From Paenibacillus alba (GTDB lineage Bacteria > Bacillota > Bacilli > Paenibacillales > NBRC-103111): 64,000 bases of DNA. The DNA is taken from the NCBI RefSeq assembly GCF_013204855.1, contig NZ_JABMKZ010000007.1, forward strand, positions 186,001 to 250,000. The letters are read 5' to 3'. Both the position numbers and the translations under genes were made by a program. Below are positions 46,119 through 55,388 of the stretch, piece by piece (the stretch's first letter is position 1; each line of letters begins with the position of its first letter). Below the pieces are notes generated by a model that worked only from the letters and a program-made list of their open reading frames with translations, ran no database searches and was not told where the DNA came from.

Positions 46119-47621
46119 CTATGCGATATCTCGCATCCGCTTAAATATTTTTAAAGCGCCGTCTTTATGCTCAACCATCCAATCCACCAGTTTCGCTCGA
46201 AGGAAGTTCAGCTTATCGGCATAGTCCAAATGATCGATCAGATTGTTCATTTCGTAGGGATCCGTACTTAAATCGTACAGCTCATCCAAATCGCCGCAAT
46301 TGAACACATACTTCATCGTTTCATATCGAATCATTCGTTGGGTGTACATTACGCTCTCTAATCCCGAACATTCCGTAACGACGCAGTCCGGCCAAGACGC
46401 CAATGGCTCCTCGCGCAGCATCGGCGCAAACGAACGTCCATCCCGTTTCTCCGCTTGCTCTCTTCCCGCGCCTGCCAGCTCCAGAATCGTAGCATAAAGA
46501 TCACACGAACCGACAAACCTGCTCTCTTCGCGATGACCTGAAACGCCTGCCGGCTTTACAAGTAAAGGGATGCGGCACGTTTCTTCATACATGAAGAACG
46601 CCTTATCGCTTAATCCCCCGTGGATGCCAAGCGACTCGCCATGGTCGGCGGAGAAAATAATCGTCGTATTTTCGTACAGATCATGCTCCTTCAAATAGCG
46701 GAGTAAGCGGCCGATTTGCTCATCAATGGAGCTCATAAAGCCGTAATAATGCTTCACATAAGGAGCAAAGGCGTCCCATTCTTTCGAATTTGCGCTCTTC
46801 GCTTTATGAATGGACGGTTTCTTATTCCCATCGTCATAGAAATTAGGCCAAGGCTCCAAAGTCATATCGCGATACCGGTCGAGATGCTTGGTTGGCGCCA
46901 TATAAGGCTCATGCGGGCCCCAATAGTTGAGCGCAAAAAAGAAAGGCTTCGAACGTTTACGAAAGCGGTCGATATAATGAATCGCGCGTTCCGTCAAATA
47001 GTACTCTACGGTCGATTCGATCGGTGAGATGACCTCTGCCGCCATATGCGCCTCGAAATTCCCGGATAACGTATTCTTCGTCTCAAAGGTTAAACCATTT
47101 TCCTCCAAATAGTCTTTGAACTGTTTATAGCCATAGCCGCCAACACCATGACCTGGGAAATCATCGGCTTCATAACCAACATCAGAAGGGAGCGAGCGAA
47201 TATCATACTGATATTCTGGGAATTGAATGGCATGCTCGGCGTGAGCGCGGTAATTCTTTGTTTCCTCAGACTCATTGCCTTGGCCAAGGTGCCATTTGCC
47301 GGTATAACCCACGCTATAATTTTGCTGTTGCAATTGCCTGCTGAGCAGATCCGGATGATCCGGCAGCTCCCTGATTAAACAATGCGAGCCATACGAATTG
47401 GACTGCATGCCGACGTTAAACGGGTAATATCCCGTTTGCAAAGAAGATCTTGCTGGCGTACAAATCGGGCAGCTTGTATAAGCGTTCGTAAATACAATAC
47501 TATCTTCCGACAATTGATCCAGATTTGGCGTTTGGCACACCTTCCCGCCATAGGCTTTTAACGTATCAACCCGTTGCTGATCGGTCAAGATTAATAAAAT
47601 ATTCTGCTCTTGATTCTTCAT
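46119..47621 (-). CDS. Cytoplasmic type I sulfatase (CTPAR)
   Basis: Second sulfatase, 500 residues, distinct from the neighbour. ILTDQQRVDTL binds the metal; SCPICTPARSSLQTG gives Cys54 (formylglycine precursor) and Arg58; GYTGKWHLGQG and FSADHGESLGIHGGLSDK are conserved. ATG 47621 has GGAAG upstream. No signal peptide is present. It follows the permease gene by about 50 bases. Two different sulfatases in one importer operon suggest two sulfate positions or linkages on one substrate. Confidence 0.92.
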   Translation of the reverse strand: MKNQEQNILLILTDQQRVDTLKAYGGKVCQTPNLDQLSEDSIVFTNAYTSCPICTPARSSLQTGYYPFNVGMQSNSYGSHCLIRELPDHPDLLSRQLQQQNYSVGYTGKWHLGQGNESEETKNYRAHAEHAIQFPEYQYDIRSLPSDVGYEADDFPGHGVGGYGYKQFKDYLEENGLTFETKNTLSGNFEAHMAAEVISPIESTVEYYLTERAIHYIDRFRKRSKPFFFALNYWGPHEPYMAPTKHLDRYRDMTLEPWPNFYDDGNKKPSIHKAKSANSKEWDAFAPYVKHYYGFMSSIDEQIGRLLRYLKEHDLYENTTIIFSADHGESLGIHGGLSDKAFFMYEETCRIPLLVKPAGVSGHREESRFVGSCDLYATILELAGAGREQAEKRDGRSFAPMLREEPLASWPDCVVTECSGLESVMYTQRMIRYETMKYVFNCGDLDELYDLSTDPYEMNNLIDHLDYADKLNFLRAKLVDWMVEHKDGALKIFKRMRDIA

Positions 47622-47670
47622 TCCATCTTCCACTCCCAACAGTCATGATTCATGTTATGACAATACGCAT

Positions 47671-48534
47671 TCAGCCTTTGACGGATCCTAACATCATTCC
47701 TTTGTTAAAATGCTTCTGCATAAAGGGGTATATGAGCAGCATCGGAGCCGCAGTGATGACAACAGCTGCCATTTTGACCGGTGGTCCGTACTCAAAGCCT
47801 TCGACGATCAGCATCATGGAGGAATCGGTGGATTCGATCAGTATTTGTCTTAAATACACTTGAAGCGGCCACATTTGCGTATCGTTCAAATACAACAGCG
47901 CCGAGAAATACGTATTCCAGTTTTGCACCAAATAAAATAAGGTAAACGTCGCCACAGCCGGCATAGAGAGCGGCAAGACGATTCTCCAGAACAAGCGAAG
48001 CTCGCCGCAGCCGTCTATGCGCGATGACTCCTCCAGCTCTGCCGGGAAGTTTTGGAAAAAGCTCCTCATGACAATCAAATGGAACGGTGCAATCGCTCCT
48101 GACAACCAGAGAGAGCTATAGCTGTTCAACAACCCGAACGCTTTGACAATCAGATAAGTCGGAATAATCCCACCGCTGAACAACATCGTAACAAGCACTA
48201 AAAAATTGATGACTTTGCGTCCGGGCAGCCATACCTTTGACAAGCCGTACGCCATCAAGCTGGTCAACGTAATATTAATCGTCGTGCCAATGAGAGTAAT
48301 GATGAGAGAATTTTTGAAAGCCGTTGTAAAATTGCGTTCGCGAAGCAAAAACTGATAAGAATTAAGCGTCAATTCTTTGGGAAACAAGAAGAAACCTCTT
48401 GAAAGCACCTCATGCTTCGTAGCAAATGATACGACGACGACATAGATGAAAGGCACAATGACGAGCAGCGACACAAGCGTCAGCAACGCATACACAATCC
48501 AGACAAACAGCCGGTCTGTCCCTTTGGCAGCCAT
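47671..48534 (-). CDS. CUT1 sugar ABC transporter permease (YtcP/LplC type)
   Basis: Permease of 287 residues with six helices, EAA loop ELEESSRIDGCGELRLFWRI and terminal FMQKHFNKGMMLGSVKG. Start ATG 48534 overlaps the partner stop as TGATG, with AGGGGG 7 bases upstream. Forms the importer with the next gene and the binding protein at 49521. Confidence 0.92.
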   Translation of the reverse strand: MAAKGTDRLFVWIVYALLTLVSLLVIVPFIYVVVVSFATKHEVLSRGFFLFPKELTLNSYQFLLRERNFTTAFKNSLIITLIGTTINITLTSLMAYGLSKVWLPGRKVINFLVLVTMLFSGGIIPTYLIVKAFGLLNSYSSLWLSGAIAPFHLIVMRSFFQNFPAELEESSRIDGCGELRLFWRIVLPLSMPAVATFTLFYLVQNWNTYFSALLYLNDTQMWPLQVYLRQILIESTDSSMMLIVEGFEYGPPVKMAAVVITAAPMLLIYPFMQKHFNKGMMLGSVKG

Positions 48535-49439
48535 CAATATACCCCCTCTTCCCCAAATCGCTTCGCCAGCGTATTTGCCGCAATGACAAGCACAAGGCCA
48601 ACGACCGACTTAAATAACCCGACAGCCGTCGTAAAGCTGAATTGTGCGGAGAGGATCCCTGTCCGGTAAACATACGTATCGAATATGTCCGACACGTCCA
48701 TATTGAGCGGATTTTGCATCAGCAGGACATGCTCAAAGCCGATATCCAACACTTGGCCAAGCCGCAGGATGAACATGATGAAGATAACGGATTTGAGTGC
48801 CGGAAGACTAATATGGAGCATCTGCTTCCATCGGCTCGCTCCGTCTACAACAGCGGCCTCAAATAAAGTTGGATCCACGGAGGCAAGGGCAGCCAGGAAA
48901 ATAATCGCGCTCCAGCCCGTTTCTTTCCAAATGTTCTGAAGCAAGTATAACGTGCGGAAATAATCAGGATTCGTCAGCAGATCAAAGCGTTCCCAGCCCC
49001 ATGAAATCAGCAATTTATTTAGCGCCCCGTCCTGCGTAGAGAACATAATTACGGTCATACTGACAACCACAACCCAGGACAGAAAGTGCGGCAAATACGT
49101 GATCGTTTGTACCGATTTGCGATAAGCCTTTACCCTGACTTCGTTCAACAACAAGGCCAGAATGATCGGAGCAGGGAAAAAGAGGAACAGATTTAAGCAG
49201 CTCATAGCCAGCGTGTTACGCATCAAAATCCAAAAGTCCTGCTCGCTAAAAAGTCTTCGAAAATGCTCTAAGCCAACCCAGTCACTGTGCAGAAAGCCGT
49301 CAAACGGATCATAATTTTGAAACGCGATGGCGATACCGAACATCGGCAAGTAACGAAAAATAAGGAAAAAGAGCACGCCCGGTGCAATCATCGCATAAAG
49401 CGGTAGTCCTCGACTGAGCAATTTCTTCGTTGTTGTCAT
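48534..49439 (-). CDS. CUT1 sugar ABC transporter permease (LplB type)
   Basis: Permease of 301 residues. PGVLFFLIFRYLPMFGIAIA is the LplB hallmark first helix, and the EAA loop is LFEAAVVDGASRWKQMLHI. ATG 49439 has GGGGGAG directly upstream; six further codons in frame before it lack a site. It follows the binding-protein gene, from which a stem-loop at 49484-49508 separates it. Confidence 0.92.
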   Translation of the reverse strand: MTTTKKLLSRGLPLYAMIAPGVLFFLIFRYLPMFGIAIAFQNYDPFDGFLHSDWVGLEHFRRLFSEQDFWILMRNTLAMSCLNLFLFFPAPIILALLLNEVRVKAYRKSVQTITYLPHFLSWVVVVSMTVIMFSTQDGALNKLLISWGWERFDLLTNPDYFRTLYLLQNIWKETGWSAIIFLAALASVDPTLFEAAVVDGASRWKQMLHISLPALKSVIFIMFILRLGQVLDIGFEHVLLMQNPLNMDVSDIFDTYVYRTGILSAQFSFTTAVGLFKSVVGLVLVIAANTLAKRFGEEGVY

Positions 49440-49483
49440 GTCGCTCCCCCTTTCCATAGAATAAGTCTGCGCTTGATGAGGAA

Positions 49484-49508
49484 GGAAACCACGAAAACCG
49501 TGGTTTCC
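49484..49508 (-). promoter_or_regulatory. 10-bp intercistronic stem-loop after the binding-protein gene
   Basis: GGAAACCACG (49484-49493) pairs perfectly with 49499-49508 around AAAAC. It lies 12 bases past the binding-protein stop and has no U-tract. Likely an mRNA-stabilising or partial attenuation hairpin. Confidence 0.6.
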
Positions 49509-49520
49509 CCTGCCGACCGA

Positions 49521-51059
49521 CTACTTCATTTTGGCATAAATGTCATTGATCTCTTTCTCAATGTCATCGCCGCCGCCGGACTTCCATTGCTCGACCGCTT
49601 TATCAATCGAATCGACAGGCTCTTGCCCCACGATGACTTTGATAATCGCGTTCGTAAATTTTTTATTCAGGTCAGTGCCGACCTTCGTCAGCGTATCTGA
49701 TACCAGACCGGCTCCAGGATTATCATAGCGGTAGGGTTCTGTATTCTTGAACCAAGCAAGCACCTTGTCCCCATACGATTTATCGTCCCATAGACGAATT
49801 TGGATACCCGGATCAAAACGACGGAAAAACCATGTAGACAAAATTTGCGGACGATTCGTCGTGAAGGCTGGCAGCATCGTTACCTTATCGCCCTCTTTCT
49901 TGTAGTCCACACCTTCAATCCCGTTCTTGATCAGCGTATAACCCTCGTCAGATAACATGTAGTCAAGCAACTTCATAATGCGCTGCTGCTTTTTCGGATC
50001 CGTTTTGGCGTTGACGACAATCTTCGCCGTGCTGATTACCGTATTCGCAAATTGTAAGCCTGTTGGTCCTTTCGGAGGTGTCAGCTGTACAATTTCCGCC
50101 TTTGGATCCAGCTTCTGAAGGGTAGGAAGGGAAGTGGTATATACTTCATTCGGGTTCACTTCCGCTATGCCATTCGTATTCGCCTCCAGTTTGTTCCACG
50201 GATCGCGCTCTTTGTTCACCGGAAAGTCTTTGTCCAGCACACCCTCCGCATAGGCTTTACGCAGGAAAGTGGCAAAATCCTTCCACTCCTTCGCTTGCGT
50301 TTGCATCGGCACGAGCTTGCCATCCACCAGTTTCCAATTATTTGAAATACCAAAAGCGCCCTTCAAATAATCAATATTGTTGATTGTGCCATTTGCACTG
50401 ATGTTCATGCTGAAGCCGATCGTATCTTTCTTCCCGTTTCCGTCCGGATCTTTCTCAGCGAATGCCTTGGCCACATCGTAAAACTCATCTACCGTTGTTG
50501 GCATCTTCAAGTTCAATTTATCCAGCCAGTCTTTCCGAATAGACAGATTGCTGCGGAAGCTCGGTGCGTACAATGGCAATCCATAGATATGATCCTTCGG
50601 ATTCATCATTTGCAAGTCACGCTGCGGGATCTCCTTCGTTAAGTTCGCATATTGGGAGAGCAATGGTTTTAAATCTAGAAAGACACCTTTCTCCTGCCAT
50701 TTATTGTATGAGTTCGGATTCGTAGCATGGAAGACATCCGGAAATGTATTCGACGCTGCCATGACATTCAGTTTCTCTTCATAGTTGTCGCCAGGCACCC
50801 ATTGAAACTTCAGGTTGATGTTCAGCTTTTCATTCAGCTTCTGAATCATCGGGTGATTCTCAGGCCAGCCGCCGCCAGCCGCCGTGCTGACGAGCATTGA
50901 GATATCCATTTTCTCCTTGCCATCATCTACATTTGCCTTCTGGTTGGCTGTTGGCTGCGCAGTTTCCTTCTTATCGCCCGTGCTGCTGTTACTGCTGCAG
51001 CCTGCCAGTCCTGCTGCAAGTACGACTGCCGAGATTGAAAGCGTTAACACTTTCTTCAT
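49521..51059 (-). CDS. Extracellular glycan-binding lipoprotein (LplA type)
   Basis: Receptor of 512 residues; signal peptide with lipobox GLAGC (Cys21). The mature part has LNINLKFQWVPGDNYEEKL and NKWQEKGVFLDLKPLL, typical of LplA-like oligosaccharide receptors. A Ca-site-like loop EKDPDGNGKKDTIGF is visible around residues 190-205. GAGGGGG precedes the ATG. First transporter gene after the regulator-kinase pair; the ligand is presumably the sulfated oligosaccharide processed by the two sulfatases. Confidence 0.9.
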   Translation of the reverse strand: MKKVLTLSISAVVLAAGLAGCSSNSSTGDKKETAQPTANQKANVDDGKEKMDISMLVSTAAGGGWPENHPMIQKLNEKLNINLKFQWVPGDNYEEKLNVMAASNTFPDVFHATNPNSYNKWQEKGVFLDLKPLLSQYANLTKEIPQRDLQMMNPKDHIYGLPLYAPSFRSNLSIRKDWLDKLNLKMPTTVDEFYDVAKAFAEKDPDGNGKKDTIGFSMNISANGTINNIDYLKGAFGISNNWKLVDGKLVPMQTQAKEWKDFATFLRKAYAEGVLDKDFPVNKERDPWNKLEANTNGIAEVNPNEVYTTSLPTLQKLDPKAEIVQLTPPKGPTGLQFANTVISTAKIVVNAKTDPKKQQRIMKLLDYMLSDEGYTLIKNGIEGVDYKKEGDKVTMLPAFTTNRPQILSTWFFRRFDPGIQIRLWDDKSYGDKVLAWFKNTEPYRYDNPGAGLVSDTLTKVGTDLNKKFTNAIIKVIVGQEPVDSIDKAVEQWKSGGGDDIEKEINDIYAKMK

Positions 51060-51191
51060 TGCATGTTCCCCCTCATATCTGCTAAGTAAGTTGCGTTGCT
51101 ACAATCTCAGTATAAAGCAGATGAGAAAAAGACTCCTTCTCCGTTTTCACGATTTCTTATCTAATTTCACGAAGAATCTGTCGCATCCATC

Positions 51192-52985
51192 CTATTTTCG
51201 GAAGGGTAACCGTATAGAAACGACCGTTCCTTGTCCAGGAAACGAGTCCACTCGAATCCCATAATGTTGGCCATAGCGCAGCACGAGCCGTGCATGTACG
51301 TTAGAGAGACCCAGCGAACCGTTGGCAGACGGAATGCCGTTGGGGTTCTCGGTCTCCTTTTGCAGCATCGCTTGGATGTCCTCCAGTTGCGCCACAGGAA
51401 TCCCCTTCCCGTTATCCGCAATTTCCAGGATCAAATCCCCGCCTTCTTCGAAGGCGTTGACGATGATCGCCCCCTCACCGCCGTTGGGCTCTATCGCATA
51501 TTTGACAGCGTTCTCTACGATGGGCTGCAAGGTCAGCTTCATGCACAGGCAATCGTGAAATTTTTCATTCACCGATATGGTACGAAGGAAGGACATTGGA
51601 AACCGCAGCTTGACGATCTCCAAATATTTTGCCATGATTTCGAGTTCTTCATGCAGCGTGACTTCCTCATTCTCAAACCTCGCCGTATACCGATAAACGT
51701 CGGCCAAGTTTCGCGAGATCGTCTCAATGCGCGGCACATTTTCCAGAAAAGCCATGCTTTTAATGATCCCCAGCGTATTGTAGAGCAAATGAGGATTGAT
51801 TTGATTTTGCAGCGCACGAATCAATGCTTCCTTCTGGCGAAGCTCCAGCTTCATCTCTTTCATTTGAAGATCAGTAACCGTTGTCATGAGCTGATCCAGC
51901 CTCGACACCATCTGATTAAAGCCCAGATTCAGCGTCTGTATCTCATCTTGCTGTTTGGTTAGATGCGCCCGGACAGTCAGATCGCCGGTTGACACTTTCG
52001 CCATCAAATTCCTTAAGGTCAGGACAGGCTTGACGAAGCGACTGGTCATGAGCGGAATAATGGTCACAATGATGATCGCCACAGCAAGAAATGCCATGAT
52101 GATCGACCGCTCGACCACTCTTGCGCCGACTTCCAGTTCGGGCTGAGGAACGATGGAAACGACGTTCCAATTCATCCGATTCGTTTTATTGACCGAGATC
52201 AGCCAGTTTTGGTTATTCCATTTCTGAATAAAGGTTCCCGTCCCTTTCTTCAGCTCGAGATTGGCTAGCGGCGTATTCGCTCTCGGAAGGCCCAGCCACT
52301 CATCATTCGGATGATAGATGATCGTATCGTCCTCTGAAATAACAAAGAAATATCCCGTTTCTCCAATTCGGATGTCGCCGAAGGAAGCCCTGATGCTTTT
52401 CGGCAGCACATCAATCACGAGACGACCAATAATATCCAGCGTAGCTGTATAGTAAACGGGCAGGACAAGTGAAAAAACTGCATATTTAGGCTGTTGGGGA
52501 TAATTGGTCAGATGGGTTGGAATGATTTGAATATCCTGGTCAAAAGCAAGCGAGATCCACGGTTCCTGCCAATAGTAGACTGACTTGGAATAATAAAAAC
52601 TGTTCATCGAAACCATTTGATTATTCGTGGACATCAGGAACATCCCGACGACCTCCGGGTGATTCATCGCTGTGAATTTACGCATTTCCTTCTCAATGGC
52701 ATCCGTTTGTTCCGGCAATGATTGCTGGCCGCGAAGAAACTCTTGAAACTGCGCGTTCGCAGCCATTGGTGCGGATGTCTGTATGATTTGCTCGATATAA
52801 TCGTTCATCCGAAAGCTGAAACGTGACGCCGCATCATTAGAAACGTTGACAAAATCACGGGCAATGACCTTATGAAACATCTGGTTAGAAATGAGCAGGA
52901 CAACGAGCAAAGACAACAGATTTATCAATAAAAAACCAAGCGTCATCCGTGTTTTGATGGAGTGAAACCTCGTTTTTAGCTGCAC
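51192..52985 (-). CDS. YesM-type sensor histidine kinase of the sulfatase operon
   Basis: Membrane kinase of 597 residues: helices at about 14-36 and 292-313 around a dCache sensor (GETGYFFVISEDDTIIYHPN), HAMP, the block ALQNQINPHLLYNTLG with phosphoacceptor His399, N-box LQPIVENAVKYA, DNGKGI and GSLGLSNVHARL. GTG start, one base after the regulator stop. The usual HFLYN is HLLYN here, a conservative change. It likely senses the sulfated glycan or a fragment of it. Confidence 0.92.
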   Translation of the reverse strand: MQLKTRFHSIKTRMTLGFLLINLLSLLVVLLISNQMFHKVIARDFVNVSNDAASRFSFRMNDYIEQIIQTSAPMAANAQFQEFLRGQQSLPEQTDAIEKEMRKFTAMNHPEVVGMFLMSTNNQMVSMNSFYYSKSVYYWQEPWISLAFDQDIQIIPTHLTNYPQQPKYAVFSLVLPVYYTATLDIIGRLVIDVLPKSIRASFGDIRIGETGYFFVISEDDTIIYHPNDEWLGLPRANTPLANLELKKGTGTFIQKWNNQNWLISVNKTNRMNWNVVSIVPQPELEVGARVVERSIIMAFLAVAIIIVTIIPLMTSRFVKPVLTLRNLMAKVSTGDLTVRAHLTKQQDEIQTLNLGFNQMVSRLDQLMTTVTDLQMKEMKLELRQKEALIRALQNQINPHLLYNTLGIIKSMAFLENVPRIETISRNLADVYRYTARFENEEVTLHEELEIMAKYLEIVKLRFPMSFLRTISVNEKFHDCLCMKLTLQPIVENAVKYAIEPNGGEGAIIVNAFEEGGDLILEIADNGKGIPVAQLEDIQAMLQKETENPNGIPSANGSLGLSNVHARLVLRYGQHYGIRVDSFPGQGTVVSIRLPFRK

Positions 52986-52986
52986 G

Positions 52987-54009
52987 TTACAACCCCATTC
53001 CTTTGCGAAAATCGTTCGGTGTCATGTCCGTGAGTGATTTGAACACACGATTGAAATAGGGCAGCGAAATAAAGCCTACCATCTCGGCTGCCTCATAGAC
53101 CTTAATATCATCCTCCATTAGGAGCGCTTTCGCTTTCTGGATGCGGACACTGTTCAGATAGTTGACGAACGATTGCCCCGAGTGCTGCTTGAACAAATAG
53201 CCGAAGTAGGACGGGCTCAAATTCGCAAGCTGAGCCATCTTGACCAGCGTGAGCTGCTGCATGTATTGCCTCTCGATATATTCCGTCGCTTTGCGGATAA
53301 CCGAACGGATTTCAGCGCTGGTCGATTGCTTGGATTGCAGCGTCAAGGTCTCCAGCAAGCTTTGAAAGTACCGCACAATCTCGTCATGATTGTCCCAAGC
53401 AGGCCGGATCGGCAGCTCGACGCTTTCGCTTTCCTTATTTCCCTTGATGAGCTCCGTTAATTTCCCCGCAAAAATCTCCAATACCGTTCTGCGTGTTCCC
53501 GGACGAGCAGATTGAAGTATACGGATCTCGCTCAGAATACCGGTCAGCTTCGAAAGCCGTTTCTTCGCCTCCCATTCGTGCAATTGCTCGAGAAAGCTCA
53601 CGATTTGCTTCAAGCAACCTTGCATCTCCTTAAACATGGACATCCGGTTCAAGGATCGATGGAGCGCTTCTTTGAGCTCATCCTTACTGAGCGGCTTAAG
53701 TAAATATTCCGAAACACCGTAACGGACTGCCTGCTGGGCATATGAAAAATCATCGTATCCGCTGACAATGATGGAGACGATAGGAAGCCCAGCCTCTTCA
53801 ATATCACGAATAAGCTCTAAACCGCCCCGCCTAGGCATGCGGATATCTGTAACGAGAATCGAAGGCCACAGCTCGTGAATCATATTCCATGCATCCTCGC
53901 CATCCACCGCTTCACCTGCGATCTCAAAGCCTTCACCGATTTGCTCGATCATCTCAACCAGTTCACTGCGCAACCATAACTCATCTTCAGCAACGACGAT
54001 TTGTACCAT
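52987..54009 (-). CDS. Short YesN-type response regulator of the sulfatase operon
   Basis: Regulator of 340 residues, shorter than the two other YesN proteins here because the middle domain is reduced. Receiver: AEDE at 7-10, phospho-acceptor Asp55 in ILVTDIRMPR, Lys in YLLKPLS. AraC domain: NLSPSYFGYLFKQHSGQSF and GFISLPYFNRVFKSLTDMTP. ATG 54009 has GAGGA 8 bases upstream; 25 earlier codons in frame look non-coding. Heads the operon regulator-kinase-receptor-permeases-sulfatases. Confidence 0.92.
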   Translation of the reverse strand: MVQIVVAEDELWLRSELVEMIEQIGEGFEIAGEAVDGEDAWNMIHELWPSILVTDIRMPRRGGLELIRDIEEAGLPIVSIIVSGYDDFSYAQQAVRYGVSEYLLKPLSKDELKEALHRSLNRMSMFKEMQGCLKQIVSFLEQLHEWEAKKRLSKLTGILSEIRILQSARPGTRRTVLEIFAGKLTELIKGNKESESVELPIRPAWDNHDEIVRYFQSLLETLTLQSKQSTSAEIRSVIRKATEYIERQYMQQLTLVKMAQLANLSPSYFGYLFKQHSGQSFVNYLNSVRIQKAKALLMEDDIKVYEAAEMVGFISLPYFNRVFKSLTDMTPNDFRKGMGL

Positions 54010-54198
54010 TGTCGGGTTCCTCACTTTACTTGATGTCGACTTGCTCGTTTTTGTCCAATTCTCCCACAATGTGCTTAAGTGCACAAGAAAAAGAAATGAA
54101 ACACACGTGATTACCTCGTACGGATTTTAAAATCAAATCTATGTTGTCGAATTTTTTGAGGGTGTGAACATGAAGCAACGTAAACCTACTCCTATTCC

Positions 54199-54288
54199 TT
54201 AGGAACCCTCTTCGTCATTCCGTACATAACAGTCCCTGAACTCAGTGGGGGTCATTCCGGTGTGTTTTTTAAACACTTGGCTGAAATC
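54199..54288 (-). pseudogene. AraC-family C-terminal remnant
   Basis: The minus strand reads YDFSQVFKKHTGMTPTEFRD, then CYVRNDEEGS and TAA at 54199-54201. This is the last helix-turn-helix of an AraC/YesN protein. Everything upstream of it is absent. The rest of 54010-54529 should hold the promoter of the sulfatase operon and the left flank of the IS110 element; no other gene is seen. Confidence 0.65.
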
Positions 54289-54529
54289 GTATTATGAGGT
54301 CCCCAGATCTTTCTGGTAGACCTCCATTTTGTGTGGTCGTAAGATAGCGGTAGCCAAGGATCGAACGTTTCTACCCGTGGGAGTTGGATCCCTAGAGCTA
54401 TTCAGTTCATCCCCCCTACTTGTTCAACCATGGTTAGGCTGGTTGGGACATGAATCCCGTATCACATGCGATAGTGTGGAAGACAAGAAGGTTAGGGGTT
54501 ACCGGTGAAAATATTACAGGAGTGATGTC

Positions 54530-55056
54530 ATGAATCAGTCATAGGTTTGGATGTATCGAAGGGAGAGAGCCATGCACAAGCTTTTTTAGACCGTGGAGTA
54601 CCTCATGGGAAGATTTTTAGGTTTAATCATAATCTTGAAGGATTAGCATCTTTTCTAAATTATATTCGAGGAGTGGAATCAGCTGCAGGGGTGCGTCCCA
54701 CCATTGTTATGGAAGCTACAGGTCATTATCATAGCCCCGTTGTTCAGTCTCTGGATGAGCACCAGTATTTGAACATCGTCATTAACCCTTTAATCTCACA
54801 TAACGCCAAGAAAACCAATTTACGACGGTTAAAGACGGATGCTGCTGATGCTCATCTGTTAGGGACTCTGTTCTATGAAGAAGAGTTTGAACCCTACAAA
54901 AAACGGGGTCAGCATCTCATGAATTTACGATATCTAACACGCCAATATGAAGCTTTAACAGGCATGTATGTCCAAGCAAAACTACAGTTTCAGGCTATAC
55001 TGGATCAAGTTTTCCCTGTGCTTTATGGGACGGCTATTTCTCATGCACTTTTATAA
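54530..55056 (+). pseudogene. IS110-family transposase, frameshifted and truncated
   Basis: AGGAG precedes ATG 54530, but after ATG AAT C a base is missing; the correct frame then reads VIGLDVSKGESHAQAFLDRG. DEDD-type RuvC-like catalytic residues are present: Asp in GLDVSKGE, Glu in VMEATGHYH, Asp pair in LKTDAADAHLLG. The frame stops after about 175 codons (VLYGTAISHALL), so the C-terminal transposase_20 domain with its conserved Ser is gone. The remaining bases to 55388 hold only a weak hairpin (55122-55153) and the promoter region of the next gene. Confidence 0.8.
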
Positions 55057-55388
55057 GTCTACCATTTAATGAATCTGCTATTAACAATTAAATATTGACA
55101 AGCTATTAGCTGCAATACTTCAAGAGGCTGCCGATTGATGCCGGTAGCCTCTTCATGGTTTCTTATTGAACAAACAGTTCTTCTTTAGTTTGACAAAAAC
55201 ACATCTTTAACACCCATTTTTCTATTTGGATTTTGATTTTTTCACCTCTATTGAGAGAAACCTATGCTATATGATCCTGGCATAGTGTTGTGATATTTTC
55301 ACATTAATTATATATTAGTAAAATGAATCAGGACTTTTGACCCAGTCTAATAATTAATGAATATTATCATTACTTTAGAAGGTGTGAA

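Noticed and set aside
51231..51962. 243-codon plus-strand ORF
   Set aside because: Antisense to the YesM kinase, whose His-kinase motifs are clear on the other strand; no recognisable domain.
55122..55153. 11-bp hairpin as a terminator of the IS110 gene
   Set aside because: No U-tract follows and the transposase is already truncated; kept only as a weak hairpin.
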